Origin: Steinernema hermaphroditum
Taxonomy: Eukaryota; Nematoda; Chromadorea; Rhabditida; Steinernematidae
Assembly: GCA_030435675.1 (NCBI GenBank)
Contig: CM059623.1
Coordinates: 5,420,012 to 5,484,011, forward strand
DNA: 64,000 bases
Direction: 5' to 3'
Each line of letters opens with the position of its first letter. The first letter of the stretch is position 1. A program made the translations under genes and the position numbers. The notes beneath the pieces are model-generated. The model was not told the origin of the DNA and did not search any database. It was given only the letters and a program-made list of their open reading frames with translations. Below, piece after piece: positions 11,429 through 21,500 of the stretch.

Positions 11429-12753
11429 ATGACTCTATTCGACGCGTTCAACTACTTGGCGATGCTGAGGGAGCTCAACCGTCTAAGGAAGCTAAGAATG
11501 AAGAAGCGGCGCTATTATGTGCGCCCAGCACACCTTCTTCATGAGCCAGCGCGATTCCGCTTGTTTCGAACTTACTATCAATCAGACGATCGACGCGATC
11601 TCCAGAAGTTTCTTCGCCTATCAAGGGATACTTTCGACGATCTACACTCTGTCCTCGAGGAGAAGATATGTAAAGCTCGAACTCATCGTTTCCCACTGTC
11701 GTCAAAAGAACGTCTTGCAGTGTTTTTAAGGTATACGAGACTTCTCTACATCCTCTAGATTATTTGCTGTTTAGATTCGCCGCTCACGAATCTAGCATAC
11801 ACAGCTTGGAATCTATGTTTGGAATAGGTTGCAGCACAGCGCATGCAGTAATCAAGGAAGTGACGGCAGCTATCAATGAGCGCCTCATCTCGTGCATGCC
11901 GACGCTGTCAGAAGATTTCCTGAGAAGAAGAGCCGAAGAATTTCACGAAAAATGGAATTTTCCGCATTGTCTGGGTGCTCTGGACGGAAAACACTTTGAG
12001 GTTAAAGAACCGCCGGGCCAAGGATCTCTATACTTCAATCATTTACACTTCAATTCTATCGTCGGTCTAGCATGGGTTGATGCCCAATATCGGTTCATAC
12101 TTCTAGACATCGGTGCCCCCGGACGATGTTCCGATTCTCAAGTGAGCAACTAATTTTGGGCCTGAAGTACTAAACTAACTTAAGATTTACAACGCAAGTC
12201 CGATAGCAGAAGGATTCTTCGACGGAACCTACAGAATACCGCCACCAGCGAGGACTGGTAACTTGGAATTACCGTTCGTCGTGGTTGCCGACCAAGGCTT
12301 CCGGTTATCCGACGTTGTCATGCGACCGTTTAATCGACGTGATGCAGCTCGCGACGAACACAAACGAGAATTCAATAAACGACTTTCGAGGTGTGGACAA
12401 GTTGCCACTAAGCCACTATTAAGCTAGTCTTTAGAGCCCGTCGCGTGAGCGAGAATTGTTTTGGCATTCTCGTCAATCGCTTTCGTGTACTGCAGAGCCC
12501 TCTTTACATGGCAATTAGCGAAGCACAAAAGTTCGTCGCGGCCCTAGCGCTGCTCCACAATTGGATAAGAAGCCGCGAAATCGAACGAGGTGAAGAACCC
12601 GAGTATTTGGATCCCAACGCTGCGCCAATCTCTTCTTCGACGCCCTCTGAGCATCCAGCTCCCTCTTCCTCGCAAGGAATACGAACGAGAGAATTGTTTA
12701 CACGCATTTTTTCCAGTGCAGAAGGGCACATCGATTGGAACACAATTCATTGA
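11429..12753 (+). CDS. PIF/Harbinger DDE transposase
   Basis: Four exons (11429-11730, 11775-12141, 12185-12390, 12435-12753) join in frame to give 397 aa. The ATG follows a TTTCCAG acceptor directly, so the message is probably trans-spliced. The DDE_Tnp_4 fold is recognisable: GALDGKHFEVKEP supplies the first Asp, FILLDIGAPGRCSDSQ the second, and the VSENCFGILVNRFRVL segment carries the Glu. A helix-turn-helix-like segment (residues ~100-140) precedes the core. The C-terminal ~55 residues are Ser/Pro-rich. No stop or frameshift is seen, so an active enzyme is plausible. Confidence 0.87.
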
Positions 12754-13382
12754 AGTTCATTGTTTTCAGCGAAATGTTAAACGAGCTCAATATTAAAAAG
12801 TAGACACGAAACGCGTGAGGTGCCACGACAATCCTACGGTAGACGGTTGTTCCGCGCGCGCGGAACAAATGGGTGTTCATACTTTTGCGGCGAGTATGAA
12901 CGGAAATTTGTTCCGCGCGCGGGGAATATTCCGTGCGCGGGGAACAAATCGGTGTTCCGCGCGTTCGACGGCATTTTTGTTCCCCGCGCGCGGAACAAAA
13001 GTATGAATGGGCCTTAAGGATCTGTGGATTCGCGTTTGTTCTCAGCGAGCTTGGTATCAAACGAAAGCCCGTTAAATTCCGCACACTTTGTCGTTGGGGA
13101 TTTTGGAAATTCGAATTCCTCGCAGAGAAATCAACGAAAGAAGTTTTGGTGCGGTTTTGGTTCGGTTTTGGTTCGGTGGATGGTGGAGGATTGCGAAAGC
13201 GTTGTGAAGCGGTTGGTGGGTCTCGCCACGATTCGCCTGTGTCGCAGGGGCATATTGCGGGCGAACGAGCGAGCGAAGCGAGCGTCGACCTGTTGCGCAG
13301 TTGCTTTTCACTTTTTTCAACATTTTACGTGATCCCAAAGTTCCCACGAGTTAACCTGTCGCGCAGCCCCCACCCAGGCTAG

Positions 13383-14832
13383 TTGTGAAATTTTATGGTG
13401 GGGTGATTTGAATTTTTGTCCGGTTTGGAGGGGGCGTTTAGGTGGGGTGGAGTGGTTTGTTTTAAGTGAAATTTTGGGGAAATGATCCTTAGGGAGGTAA
13501 CTAAATTTTAGTGAAAAAATTTTTTGGATATGTTGATTGGAGTTGAAGATACGGTAGGTTTTAGGCAAATTTGAAAAAAAATCGATTTTTCTGTAGGAAA
13601 AAATCTTGCGGGTGTGGTTTTTGGTGCATATTGTAGAGCGTGAAAATGCGCATAAAGTCTATTGAGCAGATTTTGCTCAAAAAAATTAGAAAAAAAAAAA
13701 AAATATTTTCACAAAAAAATGACCTTCAATAAAAAGCCTAAGGATCTGTGGATTCGCGTTTGTTCTCAGCGAGCTTGGTATCAAACGAAAGCCCGTTAAA
13801 TTCCGCACACTTTGTCGTTGGGGATTTTGGAAATTCGAATTCCTCGCAGAGAAATCAACGAAAGAAGTTTTGGTGCGGTTTTGGTTCGGTTTTGGTTCGG
13901 TGGATGGTGGAGGATTGCGAAAGCGTTGTGAAGCGGTTGGTGGGTCTCGCCACGATTCGCCTGTGTCGCAGGGGCATATTGCGGGCGAACGAGCGAGCGA
14001 AGCGAGCGTCGACCTGTTGCGCAGTTGCTTTTCACTTTTTTCAACATTTTACGTGATCCCAAAGTTCCCACGAGTTAACCTGTCGCGCAGCCCCCACCCA
14101 GGCTAGTTGTGAAATTTTATGGTGGGGTGATTTGAATTTTTGTCCGGTTTGGAGGGGGCGTTTAGGTGGGGTGGAGTGGTTTGTTTTAAGTGAAATTTTG
14201 GGGAAATGATCCTTAGGGAGGTAACTAAATTTTAGTGAAAAAATTTTTTGGATATGTTGATTGGAGTTGAAGATACGGTAGGTTTTAGGCAAATTTGAAA
14301 AAAAATCGATTTTTCTGTAGGAAAAAATCTTGCGGGTGTGGTTTTTGGTGCATATTGTAGAGCGTGAAAATGCGCATAAAGTCTATTGAGCAGATTTTGC
14401 TCAAAAAAATTAGAAAAAAAGAAAAAAAATATTTTCACAAAAAAATGACCTTCAATAAAAAGCCTAAGGATCTGTGGATTCGCGTTTGTTCTCAGCGAGC
14501 TTGGTATCAAACGAAAGCCCGTTAAATTCCGCACACTTTGTCGTTGGGGATTTTGGAAATTCGAATTCCTCGCAGAGAAATCAACGAAAGAAGTTTTGGT
14601 GCGGTTTTGGTTCGGTTTTGGTTCGGTGGATGGTGGAGGATTGCGAAAGCGTTGTGAAGCGGTTGGTGGGTCTCGCCACGATTCGCCTGTGTCGCAGGGG
14701 CATATTGCGGGCGAACGAGCGAGCGAAGCGAGCGTCGACCTGTTGCGCAGTTGCTTTTCACTTTTTTCAACATTTTACGTGATCCCAAAGTTCCCACGAG
14801 TTAACCTGTCGCGCAGCCCCCACCCAGGCTAG
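13383..14832 (+). repeat. Array units 2 and 3 (724 and 726 bp)
   Basis: Two nearly identical head-to-tail copies, 13383-14106 and 14107-14832. Each has an A/T-rich, poly-A-interrupted left half and a G/C-rich right half containing a GAGCGAGCGAAGCGAGCG tract, and ends CCCACCCAGGCTAG. Open frames repeated across them simply follow the repeat and have no protein-like features; I do not call them genes. Confidence 0.93.
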
Positions 14833-15511
14833 TTGTGAAATTTTATGGTGGGTGATTTGAATTTTTGTACGGTTTGCGGGGGGGTTTTAGGGGGTGTGGA
14901 GTGGTGCGTTTTGGATGAAATTTTGGGGTAATGATCCTTAGGGAGGTAACTAAATTTTAATGAAAAAAGTTTTTGGAAACGTTGATTGGAGTTAAAGATA
15001 CGGTAGGTTTTAGGCAAATTTGAAAAAAAATCGATTTTTCTGTAGGAAAAAATCTTGCGGGTGTGGTTTTTGGTGCATATTGTAGAGCGTGAAAATGCGC
15101 ATAAAGTCTATTGAACAGAATTTTGAGAAAAAATGTAGAAAAAAAGAAAAAAAATATTTTCGGAAAAAAATGACCTTCAATAAAAAGCCTAAGGATCTGT
15201 GGATTCGCGTTTGTTCTCAGCGAGCTTGGTATCAAACGAAAGCCCGTTAAATTCCGCACACTTTGTCGTTGGGGATTTTGGAAATTCGAATTCCTCGCAG
15301 AGAAATCAACGAAACAAGTTTTGGTGCGGTTTTGGTTCGGTTTTGGTTCGGTGGATGGTGGAGGATTGCGAAAGCGATGCAACGGCTGATGGTGGGTCTT
15401 ACCACGATTTGCCTGTGTGGTAAAGTGGGAGGTGGGGGGTACGAATGAGTGAGAAGCATTCTTTTTTAACACAATTCTTTATTGTCATTTGCAAAGATTA
15501 GATCACACAGT

Positions 15512-16103
15512 CTAATAGCGACAGTTCTGAGAGCATGTCTTATTGCTCACAACGTCGCTTCTCATCATGCGGCAGAATCTATACTGCACACCGAGCACTA
15601 TTAGCACTGCTAGGATGACAATCACGCCGTACAATATGTACTTGATGACATCAAAGTTTTGCTTGAGAAACTCGATGAATTTGTCCAGCTTTCCCATTGT
15701 GTCCTTAGCCGTTTCAACAAAAACTTTCACCACCTTGAACCCAGTAGTTGTTGCTTCAACGGTCATCTTCAGTTGGTGCTCAACGTGGCCCACTGCACTC
15801 AAAAGCTCTTTGGTCTTCCGACTCAATTCCTCGCTGAAATGCATGTCAGAGACCACGAGCACTTCAGGGATCCACTTAATTCCATGGGCGTAGGCTCCTT
15901 GGTGCTTCTGAGTCCCAATTCGAAGAAACGACGTGGTTGGGATTCACTTCATTCAAGATTCATTTCTCATTCACACTCTTTGCGATGTGATCGGAAGGTT
16001 CTGCGTATTCGTGGAACTTCCCTTGCTTCGGCGTCAATGTCCGTTGGCATGTGGCTTGCACCACAACGAAGAGGAGACAGCAAACAAACTGCCAGGTTTT
16101 CAT
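15512..16103 (-). CDS. Small type I membrane protein carried by the rolling-circle element
   Basis: Two exons on the minus strand, 16103-15975 and 15907-15512, join in phase 0 across a 67-bp intron ending GGGACTCAG, giving 174 aa. Residues 1-20 are a clear signal peptide (MKTWQFVCC..., cleavage likely after TCQ). A hydrophilic ectodomain follows, with a long amphipathic helical stretch (residues ~70-130). Near residues 133-155 is one transmembrane segment rich in I, V and L, then a short cytoplasmic tail with several Cys and basic residues. An AATAAA (minus; plus positions about 15478-15483) lies downstream. The helical stem plus single membrane anchor recalls the membrane-proximal part of fusion or envelope glycoproteins, but I see no fusion peptide and do not recognise the family. 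It originally shared a divergent promoter with the Rep-helicase gene. Confidence 0.68.
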
Positions 16104-16266
16104 CGCAAACGATTGATGAGTATCGGTAATTTGTTACTGTTAAATGGTCTCCGATCCCTTATTTGCGATGCACAAAACGATGCTATACGGGAAAATTGCG
16201 CATTGCCCCATTGCCTTCGCATCTATTCGTGCATCACTATGAACCTATTTAACACAATACACTAAA

Positions 16267-16939
16267 TAAAAGCAAAGTGCGCTACGGCGGTGCTCGCCTC
16301 TAACTTCCGATCCGATCCGCAGCAATCGGAAGCGCCACGCGGGGATGTGCCCTTGAAGGCCGCTGTGACGTACGTGACGCGTCTGCTTTTCCTTCTTCTT
16401 CTTGATCACTGCGTGTGATCCAAATCGCCCCTTGTGGCGATGCGTAGTCCCAGGCGACTACTGACTTACGCGCTCTTCTGGCAGCGAAGTCCTTCCTGTT
16501 CTCAGCGAGATACAGGGCCAAATAACCGCGGAATACGACGACGACTATGTACACGACTCGACGAATCCGGGATAGGTTGCGTTGCGGTCTAGAAACTAGC
16601 TAAAAGGCAACAATTTATCAACACGATAAAATAACAACCAAGCAACACGATAAAAATGTTCGCACCAGCGATACAACAAGATAACCACAATCACACGAAG
16701 ACGCGCGCTCTTGTGCGCGAGCGGGAACCATCGTCGAGCGAGCGGGAGGTCCGTTCAAGTTTGCACAACGAGAGGAGAATGCGTACGTTCGCTCTGCGAA
16801 CTGGTGTAAGAGAAGACTCCGAGATAGAGATGCGTATGCGTAGCGTTCAGCGCTTTCACCACACTTTATGCCCCGAACTTAAGATGCGTATAAGGATTAG
16901 AAAGAAAAAAATGCGTAACTTCGCAGCAAAGCTGCGACA
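16267..16939 (-). repeat. 3' LTR of the BEL/Pao element
   Basis: 673 bp, minus orientation, TGTCGCAGC start. It looks the same as 24390-25062 throughout, including both short open frames it contains. GCGT words are dense in it, as in the rest of the element. Confidence 0.93.
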
Positions 16940-16954
16940 CTCCCGGCCCCTGGC

Positions 16955-18145
16955 TTAAAGCCTGCGTCGATCACGCTCTTGTTGAAGCAAAGTCATTTCG
17001 ACTTTCAGCTTCTCGAAGTCCAGGATCTTGTGGACTAGGACGTCACACATGGCACTATGGTGAGCGTTCGAGTTGCACACTCGACAATGTCCCGTGAGCG
17101 TACAAGGAGCGCCAGCGTGTCGTGGTCGCAGGCACTTTGAACAGAGGCCTCGATCGACAGCCGTGCACAAGCGCTCTTCGTAATCTACATCAACCGGGCA
17201 TGCGCTGTTGTAATGACTGCCGCCACAAAAATCGCACTTTACTACGCGTCCTTTCGGACCCACGATCTGTCTTTGCGTTAGACGAGCATTGTCTTGCTCC
17301 CTCTTGCGGTGCGCACGAATCTGCGTGATGGACCGCGTCTGGTCCCTAATCTCATCCCGAAGGTTCTCGATACGCGTCAAGACCTCCTCGTCACTCAAGC
17401 GAACGTGGCTCTCAGAGATTTGCGTATCTCGACGACCTTCTCCGTCGCCCTGACGTCTCGATCTTCTCTTGCGTATTTGTGGATTCGATGCCGATGGCCT
17501 CGGTGCGTGACGTTTCCGCGATCTCGGCGTGGATGCGTCAGAGTTCGTTCCTCCCGATCGTGTCTCAAACTCTTGGGAACCTCCCGCCCCCAACAACATG
17601 GGTGCGTCTTGCGTCTGGACTGCTTCCTCGGTCAATAGATCTTCGATGCGTCCAAGGCAGTCGTTCAAATCTCCCTCGAACATCTCCAGAGAGAACTCAT
17701 CCCACGGGTATAACTCGTTTGCGTTTCGAACCATCTGGCGAGCCGTCGACAGTTTCGCTTCGACTGGATGAAGTGAGACGTTCAACTTCTTGACCTCTGC
17801 GAGCAGGGCCTTGGACTTGCGGTTGAGTGTTGCGTAGCGAATTTGAGCTCGCTGCTGGCCTCCGGGCACAACAGCCTTCGACAGCAAAGTCTCCTCGAAC
17901 TTTACTGCGTCCTTTGCGAGTTCAGCCAACGTTTGGCCAAGTGCCACGCGTTTTCCGACCAATGCGTTCTTTTCTGCTTGCGTCGATTTCTTGCTGACGA
18001 TCACAGCTTCTTCTTGCTTCGCTTCGCCGTTGACAAGTTCCTTGCTTCGGTCTTGTGGACCAGAAGTGTCCATAAGTTGTTGCGTGTCTTCTTTGCTCTC
18101 CGCGTTCGCTCCGACAAGCAGGTTGGCTAACATAATTGCGATCAT
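16955..18145 (-). CDS. BEL/Pao second ORF: hydrophobic leader and zinc knuckles
   Basis: On the minus strand, a TTTGTTTCAG acceptor is followed three bases later by an ATG (18145). The ORF runs 396 aa to a TAA inside the polypurine tract. This arrangement suggests it is expressed from a spliced subgenomic RNA. The first ~20 residues are hydrophobic and signal-peptide-like (MIAIMLANLLVGANA). A helical region, a Ser/Arg-rich basic segment (~200-250) and a coiled coil follow. Near the C-terminus are three Cys/His knuckles: CDFCGGSHYNSAC, CSKCLRPRHAGAPC and CRVCNSNAHHSAMC. It occupies the position of env but is nucleic-acid-binding, gag-like in character. A 356-bp spacer (18146-18501) without a gene separates it from the Gag-Pol stop. 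Confidence 0.8.
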   Translation of the reverse strand: MIAIMLANLLVGANAESKEDTQQLMDTSGPQDRSKELVNGEAKQEEAVIVSKKSTQAEKNALVGKRVALGQTLAELAKDAVKFEETLLSKAVVPGGQQRAQIRYATLNRKSKALLAEVKKLNVSLHPVEAKLSTARQMVRNANELYPWDEFSLEMFEGDLNDCLGRIEDLLTEEAVQTQDAPMLLGAGGSQEFETRSGGTNSDASTPRSRKRHAPRPSASNPQIRKRRSRRQGDGEGRRDTQISESHVRLSDEEVLTRIENLRDEIRDQTRSITQIRAHRKREQDNARLTQRQIVGPKGRVVKCDFCGGSHYNSACPVDVDYEERLCTAVDRGLCSKCLRPRHAGAPCTLTGHCRVCNSNAHHSAMCDVLVHKILDFEKLKVEMTLLQQERDRRRL

Positions 18146-18501
18146 GCACTGAAACAAACACATTCAGAGTGAGGTGACACGTGAAAGAGAGCGGCACGGA
18201 TGATCGAAAGAAGCCCCCTAAAGACAGATTTCACAGAAGCATGCTTATCAAAGTATGCGTTATGGTGCTCTTGATGCGCCAAGAGCTTGTTTTCGCAAGC
18301 GTATGAGACGGTAAGCGTCCACAGAGGAGAGCGTATGCGAAATGAGCTAAAAAAATGACGAAAAGTCAAAATAGCCGGTGGCGTGCGTCGAAGCGTGCGC
18401 GGATTTCGCCTAGCAGATAAATAGAAGACTACCGTAGTCGTCAGGAGGCTCAGCGTGCGTTATCGTTTCGAGACCCTTTGCGTTTGAATGAAGGTGGAAG
18501 T

Positions 18502-21500
18502 TTACTGTCTCCGATTTCGAGGTCGGAGATTATAAGGCGTCGTTCGATTCGACGGAACAATTCTAGTAGTGCGTTTGGAGACCTTTGCAGGCACGGTTTG
18601 CGCTGGTATATCTTCGTCATCCTCTCCTGTCGAATCTTGAACGTTGCTATTTGCGTTCTGTGCGGTGACATTCGCCTCAGACGGTTGATGATCTAGATTT
18701 TGCGCCGAGGAAGATGCCTCGTCTTCCTCTTCTGAAAGTTCCATCGGAATCAGATGGTTGATTGAGCGTTTTATGGTTCGGCTGTCCGGGAGAAAGAGTT
18801 CGACTTCCCTAATTTGTCCGTCACTACTTGGAAGCAATTTCTCAATGCGTGCGAGCTTCCAACAATGCTTAGGTAGAGGATCTCCCTCCAGCATGACGAT
18901 CATTCCTTCCCTTGGCTTTATCTTCTGCGTTCTTCCTTGAGCGAGACTTCGGCGATGTTTCTCGCGTAAACTGATTAGATAATCCCGCTGGAAGCTCTCC
19001 CAGGCCTTGTGCGTGTGCTTATCAGATTCCTCAAGTGCGTCAAGCGCTTCTTTCCGGGAATTTAGAGCTCTGAGCTCTTCTTCTGAGAAATAGGTCGAAT
19101 CGTTCACGTCTTCACTTGTCTGCGTCGAAGGTAGACTCAGTCTAGCCCTTCTATGTACGAAATCGATCGGCCTCAAAATAGCCCATTCTCCTGGTTCCGA
19201 ATCAAGATATGTGAGTGGCCTTGAGTTCATGATGGCTTCGATTTGCGTCAGAGTGGTGCGGAGGTCTTCGAAGGGCCAGATTCGTCGTTTCATGCACTTA
19301 TAGAGACAGCGTTTTATGTCCTGAATCAACCTCTCGTAAAAGGCGCCTTTCCAAGGACTGTAGGCTGTGATGCGTAGCCAGCGTATCTCTTGATCCGCGG
19401 TAAAAGACACGAATTCAGATGTATCCTCTAAATCCCGGAATGCGGTTGCGATCACTTGTTCGCCTAGAGCGAAAGTGGGTGCGTTGTCGCACGTGATAGT
19501 CCTCGGAACTCTGCGTCTAGCCATGAAATTTCGTAGAGCATTTATGAATGATTTGGCAGTAGCGTCCGCCACAAGTTCCAAGTGTACCATGCGGGTTACG
19601 GTACATGTGATTATGCAACCGTACGACTTCCTCACAGTTACGTCTTCCAGGTTGCGATATTTGAGCGGACCAAAGTAGTCGAGACCACAGTGCTCGAACG
19701 GTTCCGCGCTTTTCACTCTACGTGAAGGCAGATCCGGCATGTCTGGATATTGCAGAGGTGCGTTGTTAAAGCGTTTACATTCCCAGCATTTGCTCATCTG
19801 ACTACGGACGATTCTTCTGATCGCCGGAATCCAAAACGTTTGTCTGACTGTTGCGATAGTCGATCTTGCGGAGAGGTGCAGAGGAGCGGAGGCGTTAATC
19901 GTTTCGTGCGTTTCTTGCACGATCATTTCGGCTAGCTTCGATCGAGAGTCGATCAGGATCGGTGTTTTTGCGGAATCTGAGAGGCTACTGTTTTTCAAGC
20001 GTCCTGCGCAGCGCCAAAGTTGCGATGAGTCTAAAAAAGGTCTCAGATGCTTCTGTTCTTTCCATCTCCCCTGCTCTTCCGCTTCTCGCTGATGACAGCG
20101 TATGATCATTTCTCGAGAAAGCGTGATTTCTTCAGCTCTCAGAGGTTCTGAGTAGTCAGCGTGCCTTATTTCTAATCCTAATCTAGCGTATTTCTGGCGC
20201 GTCTGGTCAGAAACCTTGTCCATGCGGATACGTATGAACCGGAGTACGTAAGCGACTATGCGTGCTAGGCGTCGCAGAGAGTTTGTTCTTTTCCATGGAA
20301 TCACTGCTGTCATTCGGGAGTTCTGCGTCTGAGTGAGCAAACAAACAGTTTCGGCGTTTTCCTCTTCTGACAGCTTCTCAGGCTGGCACCTTTCTGGCCA
20401 CTCAGCGTGAGGTTTGGTCAAGAACCGAGGTCCTGTCCACCACAAGTGATCTTCGAACTCATGCTTCTCTAGTCCTCTCGTTGCGCAGTCTGCAGGATTG
20501 TCGAGCGTATTTACATATCCTACTAGTACTTTCTCGACGTCTTTCTCTAAATCGATGCACTTCTTCCTGAAGTTGCTTCTACGTCTTTCTACGTAGATTC
20601 CTGCGTCTACTGGCGTCTTTGGTGATTGCACCCATGCGAGTGCGATTTGTGAATCTGTCAACAGGACCAGAGAAGCTATCCTTATTTGCGTTTTGAGTTC
20701 TTGAACTAGTTGTGTTCCTAGTTCTGCACCTAGTACGTATGCATTCAGTTCCAAGCGTGGAACTGTGACCGTTGTTTTCAGCGGTTTTAGGCGATTTTTG
20801 GCCATGATGAGATGCGAATTTTTTCCACAGACAGCGTACGCACAACAGGCCATGGTGTTCTTATTTGCGTCGCAGAAAATAACTATGTCCACGGTGTCTT
20901 CCACGTTGGCGACTCTGCGTGGGATACACTTCTTGAATCCTTGGATGTCTCCAGCGATTCGCTGCCATTCGCATTTCTGTTCTGCATTGAGTTCTTCGTC
21001 CCAATCGTTCGTTAGCCACAATTCTTGTTGGAATCTCTTCGCTGGATGCAGTAAAGGGATTAACAGTCCCATTGGATCATAAATCGAAGCAGCTTGTTGC
21101 GCGACGGTGCGTTTCGTCGCCTTCTTCGCTGGCTTCACGAGGACTTCGAGCTTCAGTTCGTCCGTCGTTGAATTCCATTGCGTTCCAAGTATTTTCGGTT
21201 GGGCGTTCTCGCTTCGGTCTTCAAATGCGATCTTTTCTAAAACCAAATTATCGTTAGACATGAACTCTCGTAGATTCATGCGTAGAGCGGAAAATTCGCG
21301 CTTAGATTTAGCGTATAGATCAGCAGCCTCGTCAACTGTATTACATGTGAGGATTAAATTGTCAACATAGGTGTTCTCCACGATCTTCTTGGCGAGTGTT
21401 TGGTCTTCGCATTGAGACAGATGATGCGCGATTGTGGCGCCTAACAGAAACGGCGATGCGTTAATCCCAAACGGCACACACCGATAGCGATAAATTACAA

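Larger units (their letters stand above)
9968..13014 (+). mobile_element. PIF/Harbinger DNA transposon, apparently complete (3047 bp)
   Basis: The element lies between TAA duplications (9965-9967 and 13015-13017), the 3-bp target typical of PIF/Harbinger. Its ends are related inverted repeats: AGGCCTGTTCATACT on the left, and AGGCCCATTCATACT read inward from the right. Just inside both ends are clusters of self-complementary motifs around TTCCGCGCGCGGAAC (about 9985-10200 and 12845-12999), probable transposase-binding sites. It carries the two genes expected of the superfamily, a MADF/Myb-type DNA-binding protein and a DDE transposase, both with uninterrupted spliced reading frames. It may be functional. 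Confidence 0.9.
9594..13382 (+). repeat. Array unit 1 (~739 bp), split by a Harbinger element
   Basis: The left part is 9594-9967 and the right part 13015-13382. Joined across the TAA duplication they make one complete unit like units 2 and 3. It carries a small extra duplication of TGTGAAATTATAT at its start. Confidence 0.88.

Noticed and set aside
12815..13006. Open frames rich in RARGT-type repeats near the Harbinger right end
   Set aside because: They are translations of the GC-rich subterminal palindromes, appear in several frames and strands at once, and lie in the terminal noncoding zone.
13024..14832. Repeated ~60-170 aa frames (for example a 102-aa frame seen in three copies)
   Set aside because: They recur because the DNA is a tandem repeat. 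Overlapping frames on both strands are equally open, with no start context or conserved protein features.
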